The notes under the pieces: model-generated
What the model saw: the letters and a program-made list of their open reading frames with translations, nothing else
Told to the model about the DNA's origin: nothing
Database searches by the model: none
DNA from: Bradyrhizobium iriomotense
Lineage (GTDB): Bacteria; Pseudomonadota; Alphaproteobacteria; Rhizobiales; Xanthobacteraceae
Assembly: GCF_030160715.1 (NCBI RefSeq)
Contig: NZ_BSOW01000014.1
Location: forward strand, 1 to 64,000
Reading direction: 5' to 3'
Length of the DNA stretch: 64,000 nt
In this document: positions 16,513 through 24,341 of the stretch, in pieces
How positions within the stretch are numbered: position 1 is the first letter of the stretch
Layout of the letters: each line of letters opens with the position of its first letter
Translations under genes and position numbers: made by a program

Positions 16513-18591
16513 ATGAGCGAATCGACCGCCCAACAGCGCGTCAACTGGCGGACATTCGAGTGTAACCAGCACGCAATGGTCCGCATCTCCTTTGGTCCCG
16601 ACGAGATCCTTGTCGCGCCCCCGACGGCTGACGCCTGGCAGGCGCTGGCGATGGTGCTGGCAGCGCACGGCTACAACATCAGGACGGCCGACACCGACAG
16701 CTACAACTGCCGCGCCATCACCGGTGGTACCGAGAAGAGCCTGCACGCCTACGGCATTGCGCTCGACGTCAACTGGACGACGAACCCGTACAAGGAGACC
16801 TCGGACCAGCGCAAGGTCCGCTTTTCCGACCAGACGACGCAGGATCTGCGCGCCCAGGACGTCAAGCGCAACCTCGCCGACACCGACATGACCCAGGCCA
16901 TGATCGACGACGCGCTTGCGATCAGGACGGTCAACAAGAAGCGGGTGTTCGAGTGGGGTGGCAACTGGATCAATGTCAAGGACACCATGCATTTCGAGAT
17001 CGACGTCAAGCCGGACGATCTCGCGACGGGCATCGACTGGAGCTCGGTGAAGGGAAACACCCCAAACGGCCGGCCCGTGCCAAGCCGGCTGGTGGAAACG
17101 CGCGGCGGCGGCTCGCCCCTGCAAGGCGATATCAGGCTCGGAAACTTCGAGAAGGTGCACGCGCTCATCGAGAAATGGGAGGGCGGCTACACGAATCATC
17201 CGCGCGATCCCGGTGGCCCGACCAACATGGGCATCACGCTGAAGGACCTGTCGGACTGGCGGCACGCACCGGTCACGGCCGATGACGTGCGAAACCTCAC
17301 GCGGGACGAGGCGCTGCAGATCTTCCGCGCCAACTACTGGACGCCGGTGCATGGCGACGAGATCCCACTGCCGGCCGCCCAGGTCGTCTACAACACCGCC
17401 GTGCTGAGCGGGACGGGGCGCGCCATCCGTTTGTTGCAGCAGGCCTTGGCCCGTCAGCAGAGAGGGCTCGACGTCGACGGTCGCATGGGGTCGTCCACCA
17501 TCGACGCCTGCCTTGCCGCCGATCAGAAGATGCTGGTCGAGGACTACTGCTCGACCTACGAATCCTATCTGCGCGGCCTTCCCATCTTCGACACGTTCGG
17601 CCGCGGCTGGCTCAACCGGCTCGCCGAAATCCGGCAGACGGCGCTCGGATGGGCGGAAGCGCCAGAGATCAGCAGTCCGGACATCGTGCCGCGGGAACTG
17701 CAGCCGACGCCCATCCTGGGGACCGAACTCAGGTTCGGCGACAAGGGGGCGCTGGTCGAGGGCCTGCAGCGGAAGCTGACGGAGCTTGGCTATTCGCTGG
17801 GCGAGATCGACGGCCAGTTCGGCACGCTGACGCGCGAGGCGCTGCTGGCGTTCCAGGCCGACAACAACGTTTCTCCGACCGGTGTCCTCGATGCGGCCAC
17901 CCAGGCCGCCTTCGCCCGGCCGCAGCCGCGTCCGCTCTCGCGCGATCGCCTGTCCGCGACGCCGGACGATCTGCGGGCGAGCGGCTCGCAGACGATCAAG
18001 GCCGCTGACAATACCAAGATCGCCGGCTGGATCTCATCGATCCTCGGCGCGCTCGGCATCGGCAACAGCGCCGCGGTCCAGGTGATCAACAACAACGTCG
18101 CGACGCCCCCGCCGCCCAACCTGTCCCAGTTCCTGGGAGAAGTGCAGAAGCTGCTGACGTCACCGCAGTTGCGTGCCGATCCGGCGAACACCCAGCAGGT
18201 GCTCGATGCCGCCAAGCAATTGCAGAATTTCAACGTCAAGCAGCTGGTGTCGCCGGAAAATATCCAGATCCTCGACAATATCCGCGGGCTCATACCCGCC
18301 AATGTCATCAGCTCAAATCCGGCACTTTCCAATTTCTTTCAGATCATCGACGGAGCGCGCGGGTTCACCCAGTTCCATACCATCTTCGACGCCTTGCCCG
18401 GGATGTTTGCCAACGACTCGACGCTTCAACTCTTGTCGAAGGGACTGTCGGTCGCGGCGAGCAGCGTGATCCCGGGCTTCGGCGGATCGCTCGCGGCGCT
18501 CGCGATTGGCCTTGCGACGAACTATTTCAGCAATCGCGTCATCGACGCCCGCACGCGCGACCACGTCACGGGCGCCAACACGAACCGATGA
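16513..18591 (+). CDS. Multidomain peptidoglycan hydrolase: M15-like peptidase + GH108 muramidase + PG-binding + shared C-terminal module
   Basis: 692 residues. Residues 1-175 resemble phage-type M15 L,D-endopeptidases, with zinc ligands His78, Asp85 (SLHAYGIALDVNW) and His160 (MHFEI) and Glu147/Trp148 as catalytic region. Residues 208-385 are a GH108 muramidase with catalytic Glu223 (WEGGYTNHPRDPGGPTNMG) and its own C-terminal binding part. Residues 408-468 are a PG_binding_1 repeat. Residues 475-692 match the C-terminus of the next gene and end in a Gly-rich hydrophobic stretch (VIPGFGGSLAALAIGLATN). No signal peptide. GGAGGGGG precedes the ATG. Phage endolysins are the nearest known relatives, but no other phage genes are nearby. 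Confidence 0.88.
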   Translation: MSESTAQQRVNWRTFECNQHAMVRISFGPDEILVAPPTADAWQALAMVLAAHGYNIRTADTDSYNCRAITGGTEKSLHAYGIALDVNWTTNPYKETSDQRKVRFSDQTTQDLRAQDVKRNLADTDMTQAMIDDALAIRTVNKKRVFEWGGNWINVKDTMHFEIDVKPDDLATGIDWSSVKGNTPNGRPVPSRLVETRGGGSPLQGDIRLGNFEKVHALIEKWEGGYTNHPRDPGGPTNMGITLKDLSDWRHAPVTADDVRNLTRDEALQIFRANYWTPVHGDEIPLPAAQVVYNTAVLSGTGRAIRLLQQALARQQRGLDVDGRMGSSTIDACLAADQKMLVEDYCSTYESYLRGLPIFDTFGRGWLNRLAEIRQTALGWAEAPEISSPDIVPRELQPTPILGTELRFGDKGALVEGLQRKLTELGYSLGEIDGQFGTLTREALLAFQADNNVSPTGVLDAATQAAFARPQPRPLSRDRLSATPDDLRASGSQTIKAADNTKIAGWISSILGALGIGNSAAVQVINNNVATPPPPNLSQFLGEVQKLLTSPQLRADPANTQQVLDAAKQLQNFNVKQLVSPENIQILDNIRGLIPANVISSNPALSNFFQIIDGARGFTQFHTIFDALPGMFANDSTLQLLSKGLSVAASSVIPGFGGSLAALAIGLATNYFSNRVIDARTRDHVTGANTNR

Positions 18592-18671
18592 CCATGAACG
18601 ACACCACCCAGACAATCATGTCGGCCGCAACGGCCATTCCGTCCAACTCGGGGGCGAGCCATGATCATTGA
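18588..18671 (+). CDS. Possible 27-residue coupling ORF
   Basis: An ATG overlaps the stop of the preceding hydrolase (ATGA at 18588) and the frame runs to a TGA at 18669, overlapping the start of the next gene (18661). The peptide MTMNDTTQTIMSAATA... has no recognisable features. It may only carry ribosomes across the gap (translational coupling) or be chance. Confidence 0.25.
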   Translation: MTMNDTTQTIMSAATAIPSNSGASHDH

Positions 18672-20208
18672 CACCAACATGCGGACGACTCCGCTTCTAG
18701 CCTCCCTGAGGCAGAGCGGCGTCGATACCATCATCCGCTATTATTGCCGCCACACGCGGCAGCCCGAAAAACGGCTGACGCCCGACGAAGCCGAAGCCAT
18801 CATTCGCTCAGGGATGAGGCTTGCCGTCGTCTACCAGGGCGCTGGCGATTCCGCAGGCTCGTTCTCGGCGGATGCAGGTGCTCAGGACGGCGCCTACGCA
18901 CGCGACTATGCGGCGAACGTCATCGGTCAACCCGGCGGTTCGGCGATTTACTTCGCCGTCGACTATGATGCGTCCGATGCGGACATCCGCACGCGCATCG
19001 TTCCGTATTTTGCCGCGGTTCGGAAGGCCCTGACGGGCGGGGCGGGCGCGGCCAGCTACCAGGTCGGGGTCTATGGCAGTGGCGCGGTATGCCAGGCGCT
19101 GCTCCAGGCCGGACTGGTGTCGTTCACCTGGGTCTCCCAATCGGGCGGTTTCAACGGCACTACCGCCTTCCTGCGCTCCGGGCAGTGGAACCTGCATCAG
19201 CGCCTGCCTTCGACGCTCTGTGGCCTGAGCGTCGACCAGGATGACCCCAATCCGCAACGGCCGCAGTTCGGTGCGTTCAATCAACTCACGACGGGCGCGC
19301 CTGCGCTCGCAAACATTGGTGTGGCGAGCAACTACGCACCGCTGCCATCCATCAGCACGACGTTCGTGCAGCAGCAGCTCCAGCGTCTCGACTACCCGCC
19401 GGGGGCGATCGACGGCGAATACGGGCCGCTGACGCGCGCGGCGCTGCTCGCGTTCCAGGCCGACAACAATCTGCCGCTGACGGGAGTGGCCGATGCCGCG
19501 ACCGCCGCCGCATTCGAGACCGCGCGCCCGCGTGCGCTCGACCCGAGCCGCGTGCGGGCGACGGCCGACGATTTGCGCAAGATGGGCTCCCAGACCGTCA
19601 AGCAGGCGGATCATACCAAGACCGCCGGCTGGATCGCGTCGATCCTCGGTGCGTTGGGCATCGGCAACAGCGCGATCGTCGGGATGGCGAATTCGGCAGG
19701 CGCAGCAGTGCAGCCCGCGCCAAGCGGACAGTTGCCGCAGGGGTTGTTCAAGTTTCTGAACGACCTCCAGATCTTCCTGTCGTCGGGACAGTCGGCCGAC
19801 AAGCTGGAGTCGATCAAGGAAGGTCTCCGCCAGCTGCAAGGCGTCGACCTGAAGAACCTGATCACCCCGGAAAACGCCAACCTGCTGCAGCAGTTGAAGG
19901 CTCTGATTCCGACGGACGTGCTCACGAAGAACCCCGACCTCGCCAAGATCCTGCAGCTGGGCGACATCGCGCGCCAGGCCAGGCCGCAATTGCAGACGGT
20001 GTTCGACATGCTGCCCAGCTTCTTCACCGACGGCACCGCCTTGCAGGTCCTGGCGAAGGGCGCTGCCGTGGCTGCGCAGTCGATGATTCCCGGTTTTGGC
20101 GGCAGCCTCGCCGCGCTCGGCATCGGCCTTGCCGCCAACTATTTCGGCAACAAGATCATTCAGGCCCGCGTCGAGGACCACCAGACCGGCGCCAACAAGA
20201 GGCTATAG
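18661..20208 (+). CDS. DUF1906 glycoside-hydrolase-like protein + PG-binding + shared C-terminal module
   Basis: 515 residues. Residues 1-210 resemble DUF1906 / Rv2525c-like domains (GH25-like barrel): IIDTN at the start, YYCRHTRQPEKRLTPDEA, YFAVDYD (Asp101) and a late DQDD. Residues 232-286 are a PG_binding_1 repeat (DYPPGAIDGEYGPLTRAALL). Residues 293-515 are homologous to residues 475-692 of the upstream protein, including GWIASILGALGIGNSA and MIPGFGGSLAALGIGLA. No signal peptide. GGGGGCGAG precedes the ATG. The two genes form one operon and probably act on the same wall target with different cutting domains. Confidence 0.87.
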   Translation: MIIDTNMRTTPLLASLRQSGVDTIIRYYCRHTRQPEKRLTPDEAEAIIRSGMRLAVVYQGAGDSAGSFSADAGAQDGAYARDYAANVIGQPGGSAIYFAVDYDASDADIRTRIVPYFAAVRKALTGGAGAASYQVGVYGSGAVCQALLQAGLVSFTWVSQSGGFNGTTAFLRSGQWNLHQRLPSTLCGLSVDQDDPNPQRPQFGAFNQLTTGAPALANIGVASNYAPLPSISTTFVQQQLQRLDYPPGAIDGEYGPLTRAALLAFQADNNLPLTGVADAATAAAFETARPRALDPSRVRATADDLRKMGSQTVKQADHTKTAGWIASILGALGIGNSAIVGMANSAGAAVQPAPSGQLPQGLFKFLNDLQIFLSSGQSADKLESIKEGLRQLQGVDLKNLITPENANLLQQLKALIPTDVLTKNPDLAKILQLGDIARQARPQLQTVFDMLPSFFTDGTALQVLAKGAAVAAQSMIPGFGGSLAALGIGLAANYFGNKIIQARVEDHQTGANKRL

Positions 20209-20316
20209 CGGTGGTCGGTCGCGCAATCACCAGGACTGCGTGAGGCCTCGCGTCGTTCCGTCGCTTGTCGTGCTGTATCCAGGCGGCTTCGACGCGGCAT
20301 CGCGGCAACACGCTCT

Positions 20317-20338
20317 CCAGAGACGATTTTGTCTCTGG
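20317..20338. terminator. Hairpin downstream of the peptidoglycan operon
   Basis: CCAGAGAC-gatttt-GTCTCTGG, an 8-bp perfect stem 109 bp after the operon and 87 bp before the AraC start at 20425. It could be a terminator lacking a T-run or an operator for the AraC gene. Confidence 0.4.
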
Positions 20339-20424
20339 TAGTCCGCACCGGAGTTCCGTCGAGTCCGAGCCAGGCAGTTCACTCGATCTTATGGTGCCGC
20401 GCATTGAGGGCGCGAGGAGAGCGT

Positions 20425-21393
20425 TTGTCGCATCTTAAGTTTTCGACCGATGCCTTCGCCGACAACGACAAGATCGAGGCCTGGCGCGAGGTTTTCGGCC
20501 GTTCGGTCGTGAAGATGGAGATGAACCCGGCCCGGGGCGAGCCCTTCCGCAGCGCAGCGCAAATTCATGCCCTGCCTGGTGTCACCATCGCCTCGATCAG
20601 CAGCTCCGCCAATCGGGTGACGCGCACGCCGAACCTGGTTGCAGACGGCAGCGACGATTTCGTCTTTGCCGTGATGACCGACGGCGAGGCGACGATCAGC
20701 CAGCGTGGGCGCGAGGTGGTTTTTCGCAAAGGCCAAGCGGTGCTCTGGTCCAACGCTTCGGTTGGAAGCTGCGACTACGGCATGCCGATCGATTTTGTGG
20801 CGCTCGTCGTTCCGCGCGCGCTGATCCCTGTTGCCGACATCGACGGCGCTCTGATGCGCCTGCTGCCGGCGGATCTGGCGCCGATGCGTCTTCTCAGTAA
20901 CTATCTCGCGCTTCTACAGGAAGGGCGCCTTGAAGCTTCAACGCCGGACCTCAGGGCGGCGTGCGCAGCCCACTTGCGGGATCTCGTTGGATTAGCGGTG
21001 GGCGCGACACGCGAAGCGGCGGATGTCGCCAGCGGACGCGGCGTTCGCGCGGCGCGGCTCAGGGCGCTCAAGGCGGACATCACTGCGAATATCATGCGGC
21101 GCGACCTTTCCGCGGAAGCGCTCGCTCTGCGGCACGGCATTTCGCCGGCCTACATCCGCAAGCTGTTCGACAATGACGGCACCAGCCTCAGCCATTTCGT
21201 TCTGATACAACGGCTGAGCCGCGCCTATCGCATGCTGGTCGATCCCACCCTCGCCGATCGGCCGATCAGCGTCATCGCCTTCGAATGCGGCTTTGGCGAC
21301 CTGTCCTATTTCAACCGGTCCTTTCGCCGCTACTACGGCGCGACACCGTCGGACATCCGAACGCGGCCGACGCGCAAAGGCTTCGTGCCCTGA
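20425..21393 (+). CDS. AraC-family transcriptional regulator (paralogue 1)
   Basis: 322 residues. The N-terminal part (FSTDAFADNDKIEAWREVFG, then HALPGVTIASIS) is the AraC-binding-like cupin domain found in all three AraC genes of this window. The C-terminal 100 residues are two helix-turn-helix units: LSAEALALRHGISPAYIRKL and ISVIAFECGFGDLSYFNRSF, then GATPSDIR. A TTG at 20425 is chosen as start because GAGGAGAGCGT precedes it and it opens the conserved region; an upstream ATG at 20329 is in frame. It lies directly upstream of the autotransporter pair on the same strand and may control it. Confidence 0.87.
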   Translation: MSHLKFSTDAFADNDKIEAWREVFGRSVVKMEMNPARGEPFRSAAQIHALPGVTIASISSSANRVTRTPNLVADGSDDFVFAVMTDGEATISQRGREVVFRKGQAVLWSNASVGSCDYGMPIDFVALVVPRALIPVADIDGALMRLLPADLAPMRLLSNYLALLQEGRLEASTPDLRAACAAHLRDLVGLAVGATREAADVASGRGVRAARLRALKADITANIMRRDLSAEALALRHGISPAYIRKLFDNDGTSLSHFVLIQRLSRAYRMLVDPTLADRPISVIAFECGFGDLSYFNRSFRRYYGATPSDIRTRPTRKGFVP

Positions 21394-21578
21394 CGGCCCA
21401 GTCCGTGTGGTCGTTCCGCAACACACGCCGCGAACCCGGCGATGTGTAGCGCAGAGGCCTAGCCGTTGTTCGATCCGGTCCAAGCCCGCGCGCGGGTCGC
21501 CGACTATCGTTCTTTGCGGAACGCCAATTCACCGTATTCGCCAAACGTTTCCTCCGTCAGTTCGTCCTGAGAGTCTGC

Positions 21579-24269
21579 ATGATGATTAGCTTCGCCTGCG
21601 CCAAATCCATTCGATCCGACGGCTCCCGCGGGGCGCTGCGACGGCGCCTGAGCAGGCCGCTTGCGGCTCTGCTGCTCGGCTCGACTGCGCTGGTGGGCGT
21701 AGGTTGGATGTCGTCGGCCGAGGCGGGGACCACGGACTGGACCGGTGCGAACTCGAACGACTGGTACAACCCTGGGAATTGGAGCGCGAATGTACCGCAA
21801 TCGACGGATGCGGTCACCGTCGACGCCGTGACGCCGAATGGGGCGGTCGTCAGCGGCGGGAGTGCAAACGCCCAGACGCTCGTTGTCGGTCAGAGCGGCT
21901 GGGGAACCGTGACGGTCGTGAACGGCGGAACACTCAACGTTCTAGGCAATGTCGACATCGCGCAGCTTGCCGGTTCGACCGGCGACGTCGCCGTAGTCGG
22001 GGCAGGCTCGACATTGACCTCTGGCGGCTTCATTACAGTCGGAACGGTCAGGGCTGGATCGTTATCGGTCCTCGCCGGAGGCGCCGTCACGGCCTACGCC
22101 GTCGAAACGTCAGCAAATTCGGGTGCCTACGGTAGCATCGACGTTGATGGTGCAGGCTCCTCCTTGAAGGTCACCACTTCGCTCACCGTCGGCAATGCCG
22201 GCGAGGGGCTTTTGCAAGTCGCAAATGGCGGCTCCGTCACAATCGCCAAGAACAGCCTCATCGGCAACACCGGCACCGGCGCCGGCTTAGTTTTGGTGGA
22301 TGGTGCGAATTCGACATTCGCAACCACCGGCCAGCTCATCATCGGCTCCATGGGCGCTGGCGCGCTGACCATCAGCAACGGAGCCGTTGTTTCGGCGGCC
22401 GGCGTTGGTCCCTTTGTGACCTCTGCCGTTGCGATCGCGGATCTGGGCGGGACAGGCACGCTCAACATCGGTGCGGCGCCGGGATCGACGCCGGTGGCGC
22501 CGGGTACGCTGAACGCGACGACCGTGCAATTCGGCATCGGCACCGGCACCATCAATTTCAACCACACCGGTTCGGGCTACGTGTTCGCGGCCGCCATCAG
22601 CGGTAACGGTACGATCAACCAACTCGCGGGCGAGACCATCCTGACCGGCGATTCCAGCGGCTTCACCGGCGGGACCAGCGTAAGCGGCGGCCGGCTCGCG
22701 GTGAGTGGTTCGTTGGGCTCCCTGGTGATGGTGGCGAACGGCGGAATCCTCGGCGGCAGCGGCACCGTCGGCGGCATTGCTGCCAATACGGGCGGTATCA
22801 TCGCCCCTGGCAATTATTCCACGCTGAGCGCCCTCGGCAACGTCAACTTCGCACCCAATTCGGTTTACCAGGTCGCAGTCAATGCCGCAGGGCAGAGCGA
22901 CAAGATCGCTTCCGGCAATATTGCGATCATCAACGGCAGCACGGTGCAGGTGCTGGCCGGCGCCGGCAATTACGCCGCAAGCACCAACTACACCATCCTC
23001 ACCGCCGCTGCCGGCGTCAACGGCACCTTTGCCGGCGTCACCTCGAACCTCGCCTTCCTCACGCCGTCGCTCAGCTACGATGCCAACGACGTCTATCTCA
23101 CGCTGACCCGCAACAGCGTCAGTTTCGCAGCCGTCGGCGTCACGCCGAACCAGATCGCGACCGCTGGCGGCATCGACAGCCTGGGCATGGGCGGCGCCGT
23201 CTCAAACGCGCTGCTCAATCTCTCGGCGTCGCAGGCTCAAAATGCCTTCGACCAGCTTTCCGGCGAGATCCATGCCTCGGCCAAGAATGTCCTGATCGAC
23301 GACAGCCGCTTCACGCGGGACGCTGCGCTGGATCGCCTGCGCGCGGCGTTCGACAGCGTCGGTGGGCCGTCGATGGCGGCGATGGCCTACGCCGCAGTCG
23401 GGCCGGTGACGGCGCCAGCCGACACTGATCGGTTTGCCGTGTGGGCGCGCAGCTTCGGCTCCTGGGGCTCGACCGGCGCCGACGGCAATGCCGCCTCGCT
23501 CGGCCGCAGTGTTGGCGGGATCGTGGTCGGCAGCGATGGCCGCGTCGCCGAAACCTGGCGCGTCGGTTTGCTCGGCGGCTACGGCCATTCCAACGTACGG
23601 GTCGGCGACCGCATGTCGTCCGGCAGCAGCGACGACTACAGCCTCGGCCTTTATGGCGGCACGCAATGGGGCAACCTCGCCTTCCGCACCGGCGGCATCT
23701 ACACCTGGCACGATCTCAGCATGTCCCGCACGGCCGCGTTCCCGGGCTTCGTCGATATGCTGAGGAGCAGCTACGGCGCGCGGACGGCGCAGGTGTTCGG
23801 CGAGTTCGGCTATCGCATCGACGCCGGGCGCACCTCGGCCGGCAAGCTCTCGTTCGAGCCCTTCGCCAATCTGGCCTATGTCAATCTCTCGACCGGCGGC
23901 TTCGTCGAGCAGGGCGGCGCGGCGGCTCTCACCAGCCAGGCCGACAAGACCGGCGTTACCTTCACCACGTTGGGCCTGCGCGGCGCATCGCAGGTCGCGA
24001 CGCTCAGTGGCATGGGCATGACCGCGCGCGGCACGCTCGGCTGGCGCCACGCATACGGCGACACCGTGCCGCTCTCGACCCTCGCCTTCTCGGGCGGCTC
24101 CGCCTTCACCGTCGCCGGCGTGCCGATCGCGCGCGATGCGGCGCTCGTCGAAGCCGGACTCGATCTTGCCATCACCCCGACTGCGACGTTCGGCGTCGCC
24201 TATGGCGGCCAGTTCGCGCGGAGCGCGACCGACCAGAGCGTCAAGGGGACGTTTGCGGTCAGGTTCTGA
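21579..24269 (+). CDS. Autotransporter (type Va) with beta-helix passenger
   Basis: 896 residues. A long signal peptide (charged RRRLSRPLAALLLGSTALVG, cleavage near AEAGT, residue 50) precedes a passenger of short beta-solenoid repeats rich in Gly, Ser, Thr and Asn (NGGTLNVLGN, NGGSVTIAKN). The start of the passenger, WTGANSNDWYNPGNWS, is typical of autotransporter-associated repeats. The last 270 residues are the 12-stranded outer-membrane barrel (FAVWARSFGSWGS ... GTFAVRF) ending in Phe, as the BAM machinery needs. Passenger function (adhesin or other) is not readable. It starts an operon with the next autotransporter. Confidence 0.92.
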   Translation: MMISFACAKSIRSDGSRGALRRRLSRPLAALLLGSTALVGVGWMSSAEAGTTDWTGANSNDWYNPGNWSANVPQSTDAVTVDAVTPNGAVVSGGSANAQTLVVGQSGWGTVTVVNGGTLNVLGNVDIAQLAGSTGDVAVVGAGSTLTSGGFITVGTVRAGSLSVLAGGAVTAYAVETSANSGAYGSIDVDGAGSSLKVTTSLTVGNAGEGLLQVANGGSVTIAKNSLIGNTGTGAGLVLVDGANSTFATTGQLIIGSMGAGALTISNGAVVSAAGVGPFVTSAVAIADLGGTGTLNIGAAPGSTPVAPGTLNATTVQFGIGTGTINFNHTGSGYVFAAAISGNGTINQLAGETILTGDSSGFTGGTSVSGGRLAVSGSLGSLVMVANGGILGGSGTVGGIAANTGGIIAPGNYSTLSALGNVNFAPNSVYQVAVNAAGQSDKIASGNIAIINGSTVQVLAGAGNYAASTNYTILTAAAGVNGTFAGVTSNLAFLTPSLSYDANDVYLTLTRNSVSFAAVGVTPNQIATAGGIDSLGMGGAVSNALLNLSASQAQNAFDQLSGEIHASAKNVLIDDSRFTRDAALDRLRAAFDSVGGPSMAAMAYAAVGPVTAPADTDRFAVWARSFGSWGSTGADGNAASLGRSVGGIVVGSDGRVAETWRVGLLGGYGHSNVRVGDRMSSGSSDDYSLGLYGGTQWGNLAFRTGGIYTWHDLSMSRTAAFPGFVDMLRSSYGARTAQVFGEFGYRIDAGRTSAGKLSFEPFANLAYVNLSTGGFVEQGGAAALTSQADKTGVTFTTLGLRGASQVATLSGMGMTARGTLGWRHAYGDTVPLSTLAFSGGSAFTVAGVPIARDAALVEAGLDLAITPTATFGVAYGGQFARSATDQSVKGTFAVRF

Positions 24270-24341
24270 TGACGATCGGTGACGCTGTCATCGCGACGAT
24301 TTACCGGCGACAGCCGCTTCAGCGGCAAGGAATTGGGGCAA

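Noticed and set aside
16513..20208. Prophage lysis cassette
   Set aside because: Despite endolysin-like domains there is no holin, spanin, tail, capsid, integrase or attachment site nearby.
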